Of a stretch of 15,746 nt of DNA, positions 6,788 through 14,243 are shown one piece after another (position 1 is the stretch's first letter; every line of letters starts with the position of its first letter). The position numbers and the translations under genes were made by a program. Origin of the DNA: JANNFX01 sp031380225 (GTDB lineage Bacteria > Pseudomonadota > Alphaproteobacteria > Rhizobiales > Hyphomicrobiaceae); the NCBI GenBank assembly GCA_031380225.1, contig JANNFX010000155.1, positions 1 to 15,746 on the forward strand, written 5' to 3'. Below the pieces are notes generated by a model, which saw nothing but the letters and a program-made list of their open reading frames with translations, did not search any database and had not been told where the DNA came from.

Positions 6788-7343
6788 TCCCCTGGTGACG
6801 AAGCCGCAAATCAAGCGCATTTTGCTCGGCGAAATTTCAGGCGTGCACGGCATCAAGGGCCACGTGCTGGTGCGCACTTATTCGGCTGAACCCGCGGGTA
6901 TCGCCGCGTATGGCGCACTCGAAAACGAAACCCGGGACAAAACCTTCACACTCAAAATCATACGTGCAACTGATAAAGGCGTGGTTGCATCGATCGCTGG
7001 CGTTGCCGATCGCTCAGCGGCCGAAGGCTTGCGCGGCACCAAGTTGTATGTCGAGCGCCACAAGCTGCCGAAGGCATCAGCCGATGAATACTATCATGCC
7101 GACTTGATTGGACTCAAAGCCATTGACGGTAGCGGCGAGACAATCGGCGAAATCATTTCAGTTCAAAATTACGGCGCCGGTGATTTGTTGGAAATCAAAC
7201 GTTCCGGCGCTGCGCAAACCGATCTCATCCCACTCACCAACGCCAGCGTTCCTGAGATCGACATCGAACAGGGAATTGCTGTGATCAATCCGCCAGACCT
7301 GATCGAAACTGGCGACAGCGGCGCACGTGATCAAGACGAATGA
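6780..7343 (+). CDS. rimM: Ribosome maturation factor RimM
   Basis: This 187-residue protein has the two-domain RimM layout. The N-terminal RimM domain (about 12-95) opens with LLGEISGVHGIKGHVLVRTYS. The C-terminal PRC-barrel (about 102-172) contains DEYYHADLIGL, NYGAGDLLEI and the closing VPEIDIEQGIAVINPPDL. RimM binds S19 and assists 16S processing and assembly of the 30S head. Start choice is uncertain: ATG 6771 (adding MPT) and ATG 6780 are both in frame, and both overlap the end of the cupin gene. The gene is usually placed between rpsP and trmD; neither is next to it here. An acidic tail (GDSGARDQDE) follows the barrel. Confidence 0.93.
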   Translation: MNNPLVTKPQIKRILLGEISGVHGIKGHVLVRTYSAEPAGIAAYGALENETRDKTFTLKIIRATDKGVVASIAGVADRSAAEGLRGTKLYVERHKLPKASADEYYHADLIGLKAIDGSGETIGEIISVQNYGAGDLLEIKRSGAAQTDLIPLTNASVPEIDIEQGIAVINPPDLIETGDSGARDQDE

Positions 7344-7478
7344 AATCCTGAAATCGGAACACGCCTCGTTGTTATCAACATGGTGATGACCGAACATTGC
7401 CACAATTCTTCCGCTTCACTCCCCAATTGACGCCGCAAACACCAGCGACAACGTCAGAAGCGCTCCCGCGCAGCTCCG

Positions 7479-7499
7479 TTAACCGTCTATTAAGCTTAA
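7479..7499 (+). promoter_or_regulatory. Candidate CtrA-binding site
   Basis: TTAA (7479-7482), seven bases, TTAA (7490-7493) is an exact TTAA-N7-TTAA CtrA box. The second half-site also belongs to a perfect TTAAGCTTAA palindrome (7490-7499). The box ends 67 bases before the start of the first glucosaminidase gene. Such boxes occur by chance, but the position is right for regulation. No other regulatory motif or terminator was seen in 7344-7560. Confidence 0.45.
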
Positions 7500-7560
7500 G
7501 GCCCTAGAAACCTTTGTTGGTTTTGTTGGGTGCTTTTGCGCCGCGTATTGAGGAATGACC

Positions 7561-8904
7561 ATGACCCTCTTCGTTCGACGTTTGTCGTCCGCTGCCGCTT
7601 TTGTTTTCGCTGCCTCCGCCATATCAGGGACCGCTTTCTCCGCCGAAATGCCGGCGGTCAAAGTTTCAGATAGCAATCCGGTCGCCGAGTGCGCGACGCC
7701 GGGCCGCTTGATGGCCTTCCTAAAAACCAGAAATCCAAATCTCGATGAAAAATTCGATACCGTCGCTCAAGCCTACATGCAGGCGGGTCAAGAGTTGGGC
7801 CTCCGTTGGGACTACGGCTTCTTCCAAATGCTGGTCGAAACCGGATTTCTGACTTTTAAGGGGACCGTCAAACCGGAGCAGAACAATTTCGCTGGCCTCG
7901 GCGCAACCGGTGGCGGTGTGCGCGGGGAAAGCTTCAAGGACGTCGCGACCGGTGCTCGTGCTCACCTTGAGCATCTTGCAATGTACGCAGGCGAAAAGCT
8001 CGACAATCCAACTGCTGAGCGCACACGGTTGGTGCTGGAGCAAGGCGTTTTGACAAAGTGGCAGAAGTCGATCTCAGGCCCGATGACGTTCGCGCATCTG
8101 ACCAAGCAGTGGGCCCCGACATCCAAAGGCTACGCGAGCGACATCAAGAACGTGGCTGACCGCTTTTTCAACGGCGCCTGTAACGAAGCTGATCCGGCGC
8201 CTGGCTTGATGGCCGGCGCAACGGCAAAAATCGAACCCACGAAGACCGCTTCCGTCGAGCCTCCACCTGTTCCTGTTGCCGATGACACTGTTGGGGACAA
8301 ACTGGCAAAGAAGGCAAACGAAGACGCGCGCGCTGATGGCGGCGTTAAGTCCGGGCTCGGCACTGCCGCGCTTGCCGGCGCAGCTGACGATCAAAAGCCA
8401 ATAATGCCGGTTAAAATCTTGAACGCTCCGCCGGTTGGCTCGGAAGCCCCAGCTGAAACAGCTGCTGTTGCCCCGGCCGCACCTCAATCACCAGCCGCGC
8501 CGGAATCGGCAAAGGCTCAACCCGCTTCACTGCTGGCTTCGCTGTCGGCATTCGGGAAATCTATGATCACGCCGCCATCGGCTCCTGCGGCTAAGGCCGA
8601 TGCGCCAAAGGTCGAAGGTGCGCTGCCGAACCTGTCAGACGCAAAGCCGGAAAAACTGGCTGCACCCGATGGCAAGTGCCGCGTGTTTACCGCCAGTTAT
8701 GGCGGTGGCAAGTCGGTGATTGTGAAAGCGGTGGTTGATAAGCAGGTCAACTATACGGTGCTTGACGTCAACGAAGGCGCTGAAAAGCGCGAAGCAGACG
8801 CTTACATCACCGCCTACGCAAAGGGTGGCGAGACCGTTGGCGGCGATTTCAGATCGCAGGACCAGGCTCTCGATAAAGCCTTTGAACTCTGCCCTGAGGG
8901 CTAA
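7561..8904 (+). CDS. Exported glucosaminidase-domain protein, copy 1
   Basis: This 447-residue protein starts with a signal peptide (MTLFVRR then LSSAAAFVFAASAISGTAFSA, cleavage near 28). A glucosaminidase (GH73-like) domain follows at about 45-207: LRWDYGFFQMLVETGFLTF with the likely catalytic Glu93, then NNFAGLGATGGG, GESFKDVATGARAHLEHL and MYAGEKL. Such domains cleave the GlcNAc-beta-1,4-MurNAc bond of peptidoglycan. A Pro/Ala-rich linker (about 210-370) leads to a 75-residue terminal module bounded by Cys373 and Cys444, which I do not recognise. Cys44 and Cys207 flank the catalytic domain, suggesting a second disulfide. GAGGA at 7550-7554 favours ATG 7561 over ATG 7555. The next gene encodes a paralogue. 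Confidence 0.85.
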   Translation: MTLFVRRLSSAAAFVFAASAISGTAFSAEMPAVKVSDSNPVAECATPGRLMAFLKTRNPNLDEKFDTVAQAYMQAGQELGLRWDYGFFQMLVETGFLTFKGTVKPEQNNFAGLGATGGGVRGESFKDVATGARAHLEHLAMYAGEKLDNPTAERTRLVLEQGVLTKWQKSISGPMTFAHLTKQWAPTSKGYASDIKNVADRFFNGACNEADPAPGLMAGATAKIEPTKTASVEPPPVPVADDTVGDKLAKKANEDARADGGVKSGLGTAALAGAADDQKPIMPVKILNAPPVGSEAPAETAAVAPAAPQSPAAPESAKAQPASLLASLSAFGKSMITPPSAPAAKADAPKVEGALPNLSDAKPEKLAAPDGKCRVFTASYGGGKSVIVKAVVDKQVNYTVLDVNEGAEKREADAYITAYAKGGETVGGDFRSQDQALDKAFELCPEG

Positions 8905-8976
8905 CCACTAATCTGATTGTGAGGTCGTGGCGGCAGTGCTTCCACGGCGGTGGCGTGACACGTCGAGGAGTACGCG

Positions 8977-10437
8977 ATGACTTGCACGCCCGGCCACCGT
9001 TCGCGACGACGGGCCTCGATGTCTGTTGCACTGAGCGCGGTGGCACTTGGATTGACCGCGCCTGCGGCATTCGCAGGTTCGGCGTTACCTGAAATCCGGA
9101 TGATGGGCACCAACCAAGTCCCAGCCTGCGTCACGCCTGAGCGGTTGATGGCATTTCTGAAAAGTCGCAACAGCATGCCAGACAAAAGCTTTCTGGACAT
9201 CGCTCAGCATTACAAAAAATATGGCGAAGGCTGGCGCGTCCGCTGGGACTATGCCTTCTTCCAAATGGCGGTCGAGACCAACTTTCTCACCTACAAGCAG
9301 GGCAATGGCCGCTGGGGCGACGTCAATCCTAAGCAGAATAATTTTGCTGGCATTGGCACCACAGGCGGCGGCGTTCCGGGCGACAGTTTTCCGGATGTGA
9401 AGTCTGGTGTGCTCGGTCATATCCAACATTTGGTTGCCTATTCTGGCGAACGCATCGTTGATCCCGTCGCACCACGCACCAAGTTAAAGCAAGACGACAT
9501 CATAGAAGCTTCAGAGAAGCTGAACCGGCCGGTGACGTATTCTGACCTTGCCCGCCGGTGGGCCGTTGATCCAAAATATGGCTCGTCGATTTCTTGGACC
9601 GCGAACGTATTCATGCGTGACTACTGCAAAGGTGGCGGCACTCTACGCGCCGTTGAAGTCAAAGCACCCGCCGCCGGTCTTGAGCAATTGCCGTGGTCCG
9701 CAGCAAAACCCGCGCCCGTCAGCGTGGCACCGAAGCCAGTTAAACCCGTCGCAAACGTGAAGCAGCGTCCTCAGGCCAAAACCGTTGCGGAAATTGAAGC
9801 TCTGTCAAAGGCTCCAATGTCCAATGCACCTGCGCGCATTGTTGCGCCCGCGACTGGCGAACTGGCCACTTTTCCGCCAGCGCCAAAAATAGTTGCGGCG
9901 CCTGTTCCTGTCGCCCGCCGTGAAACCGCTGTTCGAACAGTGTGGGCTGAACCCGGCCTGCAACAGAAGCCAAGCGCGGCCGCTGCTGCTATCCCGGCAC
10001 TCGCCGTTGCTCCGCTAGAGCCAGATGTTGCATCTGAAACCAGGAGCGAGGCTTCCGATCCGTTGCCAAGCCTAATCCCAGTTGCTGCGGTCTCCGAAGG
10101 CAATGTTCCGGTAGCTGCCGCTCCACCTCATTCTGCTGCTCCTGCTGCTGTGGTAAAGCCTGCAACGCGGCCGCCATCTGGTCTCGGCATGGCGCCCGCT
10201 GCTCCCTGCCACATCAAGGCAGCCAGCTACGGCAGTGGCAGCAAGACTGTTCTGGTGAAGTCAAAAACACCGGCAGGCGAGCCGCTCTTTGTGGTGCTCG
10301 GAGTCCTCGAAGGTTTTGAGCAGAGCATGACTGCTAGTTTCCTCAAGACCCAACCGCCCGGCGCCGAAATTGCGGGTGAATTTCCAAGCAAAGACGTCGC
10401 TTTGGCCAAGGCGGCGGAAATCTGCCAGGCCGGTTGA
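8977..10437 (+). CDS. Exported glucosaminidase-domain protein, copy 2
   Basis: This 486-residue tandem paralogue lies 72 bases after copy 1, with GAGGAG seven bases before its ATG. An Arg-rich start and hydrophobic stretch (SVALSAVALGLTAPAAFAG) form a signal peptide cleaved near residue 33. The catalytic domain (about 50-220) repeats the key motifs: VRWDYAFFQMAVETNFLTY with Glu100, NNFAGIGTTGGGVPGDSF and IQHLVAYSGER. It has a short insertion (GNGRWGD) before the NNFAG motif. A Pro/Ala/Val-rich linker of roughly 185 residues follows. The C-terminal module (Cys411 to Cys483) aligns with that of copy 1 at CxxxASYGxG, VxxVLEGxE and GxFxSxDxALxKAxExC. All four mature cysteines are conserved between the copies. 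The linkers have diverged strongly, so the duplication is old. Confidence 0.85.
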   Translation: MTCTPGHRSRRRASMSVALSAVALGLTAPAAFAGSALPEIRMMGTNQVPACVTPERLMAFLKSRNSMPDKSFLDIAQHYKKYGEGWRVRWDYAFFQMAVETNFLTYKQGNGRWGDVNPKQNNFAGIGTTGGGVPGDSFPDVKSGVLGHIQHLVAYSGERIVDPVAPRTKLKQDDIIEASEKLNRPVTYSDLARRWAVDPKYGSSISWTANVFMRDYCKGGGTLRAVEVKAPAAGLEQLPWSAAKPAPVSVAPKPVKPVANVKQRPQAKTVAEIEALSKAPMSNAPARIVAPATGELATFPPAPKIVAAPVPVARRETAVRTVWAEPGLQQKPSAAAAAIPALAVAPLEPDVASETRSEASDPLPSLIPVAAVSEGNVPVAAAPPHSAAPAAVVKPATRPPSGLGMAPAAPCHIKAASYGSGSKTVLVKSKTPAGEPLFVVLGVLEGFEQSMTASFLKTQPPGAEIAGEFPSKDVALAKAAEICQAG

Positions 10438-10533
10438 TCCGTAAGAACCGGGACTATGCCTCGATCGAAAGTGTTGGCGTAAAGCGACTCTTAAGTTCAG
10501 CGTTGTAATTTTCGCCACCACTTGAGGATAACC

Positions 10534-12000
10534 ATGCCGTCATTCCAGACTAACCATGGCCTGATGACCGTTGATAGTTGGGGCTATCAACTGCAGGGCC
10601 TCAATGGCAACCCGCTTGATCCAATTCCATTCGCGACCAGCGGTCACGGTCTGGTCGTCATCGATCCCACGAGAAACGGGCACAATGCTACCGCCCACAC
10701 AGTGGCGGAAATTAATGCCATCGAGAACAAGCCGGGCGGGGCGGTGACGTCGGCGTATGTTTCAATCGGTGAAGTCAACGATTTTCGCGACGATTGGAAT
10801 AAGGCCTGGACAAAGAACGGCCATGCGAATAGCCCACTGACCTCGCAAGCTCCATCTTGGATGGGGCCGGTCAACCCAGATTGGCCCGAAGGCCGCAATG
10901 TCAGGTATTGGGACCCAGACTGGCAGAACCACATCTTCAACAATGCCGGGACAGGTGCTCTCGATCGCATCGTCGCGCAGGGATTCGATAGCGCCTATCT
11001 CGATATTGTCGATGCATACTATTTTTGGGCCGCCCAATTGCCCGCTGCACAGCGCCGGGCAGGAGATCCCGCACTCAACGACGAGAAAGATGCCGCGCAG
11101 CGCATGATCGACTTTATCGTCGATATGACGGCACACGCGCGCCTCACCAATCCCGATTTTTTCGTGATCCCTCAAAACGGCGGTTTGATCCTTGACGCGC
11201 TTGAAGACACCGACCCAGTGCGCAAGGCTGCGTACCTCAATGCGATCGGTGCCATCGCCATAGAAGATATGTATCTGCGCAACGGCACCGCCGATGAAAA
11301 CAATGGCTTCCAGCCCGACACGTATTTGATCCACGCCTTGCAGCGCGATTTCCTCGCTAACGGCAAACCGGTGTTTGCAGTCGACTACGTCACCGACATT
11401 TACAAAATGGGGTTGTTCATTGAGCGTGCCCAGTCCGATGGATTTATCCCGTATGTCGCGCGTGACCGCGATCTCGACCGTATCTCGTCGCCTGTCACCA
11501 ATGCGGCCGGGGTATCAACACACGCTGATATTGTTGCGGGTACCGGCGCCGATGATTCCTTAGTGTCGCTCGGCGGCAACGACATTCTGTTTGGCTTTGG
11601 CGGCAACGATACGCTCGCCGGCGGCACTGCCAACGACACCCTATCCGGCGGCCGCGGACATGACATCCTGACGGGAGGCACCGGTCGCGATATCTTCGAC
11701 TTCAATGTCAGGGCCGAAAGCGGCCGATCCGCCATGAGCCGCGATGTAATTACAGATTTCGAACGCGGCATCGATAAAATCGACGTAATGACGCTCGACG
11801 CCAACAGCCGCAAGCCGGGAAACCAGGACTTCATATGGATCGGGTCTCAATCGTTTCACAAAGAGGCTGGCGAACTTCGTTACCAGAAAACGGCGGGCGG
11901 GCTAGTGCTCTCAGCCGATATCAACGGCGACGGCCGGCCGGACTTTCAATTGCAGATAGTCCACCTGCACGGCTTTGGCCCCGGCGATGTGATTTTGTAG
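10534..12000 (+). CDS. MJ1477/TM1410-type glycoside hydrolase with C-terminal RTX repeats
   Basis: This 488-residue protein joins two parts. Residues about 10-315 match the MJ1477/TM1410 (GH114-like, endo-alpha-1,4-polygalactosaminidase-related) TIM barrel, once misannotated as a cysteinyl-tRNA synthetase: AYVSIGEVNDFRDDW, RYWDPDWQ, LDRIVAQGFDSAYLDIVDAY, NPDFFVIPQNG and AIAIEDMYL. Asp157 or Asp160 and Glu244 are the likely catalytic acids. Residues 336-389 are six calcium-binding nonapeptides, followed by a serralysin-like C-terminal region (RDVITDFERGIDKIDV). There is no N-terminal signal peptide. RTX repeats plus a C-terminal signal imply type I secretion, although no transporter is in the window. 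GAGGA five bases before ATG 10534 favours this start. The substrate is unproven; galactosamine-containing polysaccharide is the leading idea. Confidence 0.85.
   Translation: MPSFQTNHGLMTVDSWGYQLQGLNGNPLDPIPFATSGHGLVVIDPTRNGHNATAHTVAEINAIENKPGGAVTSAYVSIGEVNDFRDDWNKAWTKNGHANSPLTSQAPSWMGPVNPDWPEGRNVRYWDPDWQNHIFNNAGTGALDRIVAQGFDSAYLDIVDAYYFWAAQLPAAQRRAGDPALNDEKDAAQRMIDFIVDMTAHARLTNPDFFVIPQNGGLILDALEDTDPVRKAAYLNAIGAIAIEDMYLRNGTADENNGFQPDTYLIHALQRDFLANGKPVFAVDYVTDIYKMGLFIERAQSDGFIPYVARDRDLDRISSPVTNAAGVSTHADIVAGTGADDSLVSLGGNDILFGFGGNDTLAGGTANDTLSGGRGHDILTGGTGRDIFDFNVRAESGRSAMSRDVITDFERGIDKIDVMTLDANSRKPGNQDFIWIGSQSFHKEAGELRYQKTAGGLVLSADINGDGRPDFQLQIVHLHGFGPGDVIL
11539..11700 (+). repeat. RTX nonapeptide-coding tandem repeat
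   Basis: Six consecutive 27-base units encode GTGADDSLV, SLGGNDILF, GFGGNDTLA, GGTANDTLS, GGRGHDILT and GGTGRDIFD. They follow the GGxGxDxUx calcium-binding pattern; the first unit and the TAND unit are degenerate. They form a short parallel beta-roll at the C-terminal side of the glycoside hydrolase. Confidence 0.9.
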
Positions 12001-12073
12001 CGGCTGCGAATAGCTCTATTTACGTAACATGGGCTGGACGGGCTGCTGACGGTTCTGCCAAACTACAGTCAAC

Positions 12074-13150
12074 ATGCAGATGCTGAACGATCCGCCGTCA
12101 TTTTTTAAAAGGCCGAGCACTTTGGTTGCTTTGGTGGTCCTCGGTGGCCTGATTACGGCTGCTGCTATCGTGGTCTATACCGGCCGCGCCAATTATGTGT
12201 CGGTGATCGGCGCCCTATTCAACCGGGTCGCTGCCGACGGCGGCGTGCGGGTGATGCCCGCAATTTCATATGGCACGGGCTCGCGACGGGTTCTCGACGT
12301 CTACAAACCGCTACGCAGTTCGAAGCGCAATCCAGCCGGATATGCAGCAGCTGAGAAGGCGCCAATAGTTTTGTTCCTCTACGGTGGCAGCTGGCAGCAA
12401 GGTGACCGCGGCCAGTACCGGTTTGTCGGCACGTCTTTGGCTAAGCGCGGGCTGACAGTTGTCATTCCAGATTACCGGCTTTATCCGAGCGTCAGGTTTC
12501 CAAAATTCATGGATGACGCTGCCGACGCCTATCGCTGGGTGTGGGTCAATCTGGCAATTCAGAAAACCGGCCCACCGCGGCCAATCATTGTCATGGGACA
12601 TTCGGCAGGCGCCAACATGGCCGCTCTTCTGACCCTTGACACAAGTTACCTGGCCAAGCGCAACCCGGGTATGGCGAAGCCGGCTGCACTGATCGGTTTA
12701 GCTGGGCCATATGCGTTTGATCCAACAACCACTGCGTCGGTCAAAGACGTGTTCCATGGACTGAAGAATTCCGACGAGGCGCGGCCGATTGCATTCGTTA
12801 AGGAAGGAGCACCGCCAACGCTACTCCTCCACGGAACCGGCGATGAGACGGTGAAACTCACCAACATGCGCGATTTCGCCAAGGCGCTTGAGACAGCAGG
12901 CGACCAAGTCGAACAGCACGAGTTGGACGGCATTGGCCATATGGGCCTTCTCACAGCCATTGCAAAGCCACTGCGCTGGCGTGCTCCGGTTCTCGATATT
13001 GTTACCAGTTTTCTGGTCAAAAACGGGCTTCTAACGCTACCCAAGAAGCGCGCGCCCGTAGCAGTTACTCCTGCGGCGCAACCCTCGACAGCTGCCGGCC
13101 CGGCAACGCATCCCGACGTCGAAGCGCCCAAGCCACCCGTGACTCCTTAA
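12074..13150 (+). CDS. Membrane-anchored alpha/beta hydrolase (carboxylesterase-like)
   Basis: This 358-residue protein has an N-terminal hydrophobic anchor (LVALVVLGGLITAAAIVVYT, about 17-36), so the domain probably faces the periplasm. The alpha/beta hydrolase fold shows LYGGSWQQGDR (about 102-112), the oxyanion-hole region in which Tyr103 replaces the usual His of HGG. GHSAG carries the nucleophile Ser177, HGTGDETV carries Asp257 and GIGHMG carries His289, so the triad is complete. It is closest to the BD-FAE/esterase-lipase group. The natural ester is unknown; next to polysaccharide hydrolases, a deacylase of a glycan is possible. The C-terminal 40 residues are Pro/Ala-rich and low-complexity. 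ATG 12074 and 12080 are both possible and neither has a clear ribosome binding site. The stop codon overlaps the convergent lyase gene by four bases. Confidence 0.88.
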   Translation: MQMLNDPPSFFKRPSTLVALVVLGGLITAAAIVVYTGRANYVSVIGALFNRVAADGGVRVMPAISYGTGSRRVLDVYKPLRSSKRNPAGYAAAEKAPIVLFLYGGSWQQGDRGQYRFVGTSLAKRGLTVVIPDYRLYPSVRFPKFMDDAADAYRWVWVNLAIQKTGPPRPIIVMGHSAGANMAALLTLDTSYLAKRNPGMAKPAALIGLAGPYAFDPTTTASVKDVFHGLKNSDEARPIAFVKEGAPPTLLLHGTGDETVKLTNMRDFAKALETAGDQVEQHELDGIGHMGLLTAIAKPLRWRAPVLDIVTSFLVKNGLLTLPKKRAPVAVTPAAQPSTAAGPATHPDVEAPKPPVTP

Positions 13151-14034
13151 AACCATTCCTCGATTTCGACCACGGCATTTGCAATTGCGACGGTGCGCTT
13201 GGCCATCACAAGGTGCAATCGCTCGACCATTTTGCCGTCAACTGTGATGACGCCTTTGCTGTCATTTACGGGCCGTGAGAATGCCTCGATGATCTTCCTG
13301 CACCAGGCGATCTCCTCTTCGGCCGGCGCGAAGCTGGCATTGCAAGGGCCAATCTGATTCGGATGGATCAGCGTTTTGCCATCCATGCCGAGTGTGCGGC
13401 CGTTTTCACATTCTTCGCGGAACCCCGGATCGTCGTTAAAGTCGTTGTAGACGCCGTCGATGATGTCGAGCTTGTAGGCACGCGCCGCAACCACAGTCAT
13501 CGCCAGCCAGGGGATGACGGCGATTCGGTTGTTCAATGCCCGGGCGCGGGATTCCTTCAGCAAGTCGTTGGTGCCCATGACCAAGCAAACCAAACGGTTG
13601 TCTGGATCGGAGGCGGTGGCGGCAATTTCGCGGGCATTCAATATTGCCTGCGGCGTTTCTATCATCGCCCAAAGCTTGGTCTTTTCAGGCGCGTTGACGG
13701 ACTTTAGCAGCTTGGCTGCGCTCGTGATGTCGCCAGGCTGAGCGACTTTGGGAATCAGAATGGCGTCGGGACTGACCGCGGCAGCAGCTAGGAAATCAGC
13801 GGTGCCCCACGGTGTGTCGAGGGCATTCGGGCGAATGACCAATTCCCGGCGGCCATAGCCACCTTCGCGCACGGTCTCACAAACCTGCTGACGGGCAGCG
13901 ACCTTCTGTTCCGGCGCGACCGAATCCTCAAGATCAAGGATCAGCGCATCAGCCGCCAGGTTTTTAGCTTTTTCCATAGCGCGCGCGTTGGAACCCGGCA
14001 TGTAAAGAACACTACGTCGTGGACGGATTTGCAT
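13147..14034 (-). CDS. HpcH/HpaI (CitE-like) CoA-ester lyase
   Basis: This 295-residue TIM-barrel enzyme belongs to the citrate lyase beta-subunit/malyl-CoA lyase family. It opens with RPRRSVLYMPGSNARAMEKA. DLED (34-37) and Arg68 (LVIRPN) form the CoA/acid pocket, and Glu126 (MIETPQA) and Asp157 (GTNDLL) are the Mg2+ ligands. LIHPNQI lies near the end. Family members cleave or form malyl-CoA, beta-methylmalyl-CoA, citramalyl-CoA or citryl-CoA, or act as (3S)-malyl-CoA thioesterase. No citrate lyase alpha or gamma subunits are adjacent, so true citrate lyase is unlikely. The ATG at 14034 fits the family N-terminus better than an ATG at 14064, and GGGA lies upstream. A perfect palindrome sits 17-33 bases before the start. 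Confidence 0.88.
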   Translation of the reverse strand: MQIRPRRSVLYMPGSNARAMEKAKNLAADALILDLEDSVAPEQKVAARQQVCETVREGGYGRRELVIRPNALDTPWGTADFLAAAAVSPDAILIPKVAQPGDITSAAKLLKSVNAPEKTKLWAMIETPQAILNAREIAATASDPDNRLVCLVMGTNDLLKESRARALNNRIAVIPWLAMTVVAARAYKLDIIDGVYNDFNDDPGFREECENGRTLGMDGKTLIHPNQIGPCNASFAPAEEEIAWCRKIIEAFSRPVNDSKGVITVDGKMVERLHLVMAKRTVAIANAVVEIEEWF

Positions 14035-14050
14035 TGGACAGTCCCAAATC

Positions 14051-14067
14051 ATATTGCAGTGCAATAT
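14051..14067. promoter_or_regulatory. Perfect 17-base palindrome, likely operator
   Basis: ATATTGCA-G-TGCAATAT is a perfect 8-base inverted repeat with one central base. It lies 17-33 bases upstream of the CoA-ester lyase start. On the minus strand a good -10-like TATAAA (14072-14067) abuts it, so a bound dimer would block transcription start. The -35 region is poor. The rest of the divergent region (14068-14243) shows no other clear site. Confidence 0.55.
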
Positions 14068-14243
14068 TTATACACCTGAGGTAGAAGTGGGAACCCGTCT
14101 TTCGGCCTACTTAACGGTAACCCACGGCTAAACTGACTTTTACGGCGGCCATGGACGTCGCCGGCCGGCGGTGCAATAAGCCCGGCCTTGAATTCACCGG
14201 CCATCCCTTGCTTCGCATTGAGCTCAGCGAGGGGGAGAACGCA

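Noticed and set aside
8925..8950. CGTGG...CCACG short hairpin between the glucosaminidase genes
   Set aside because: Five-base arms without a T run are common by chance in GC-rich sequence; it does not support a terminator.
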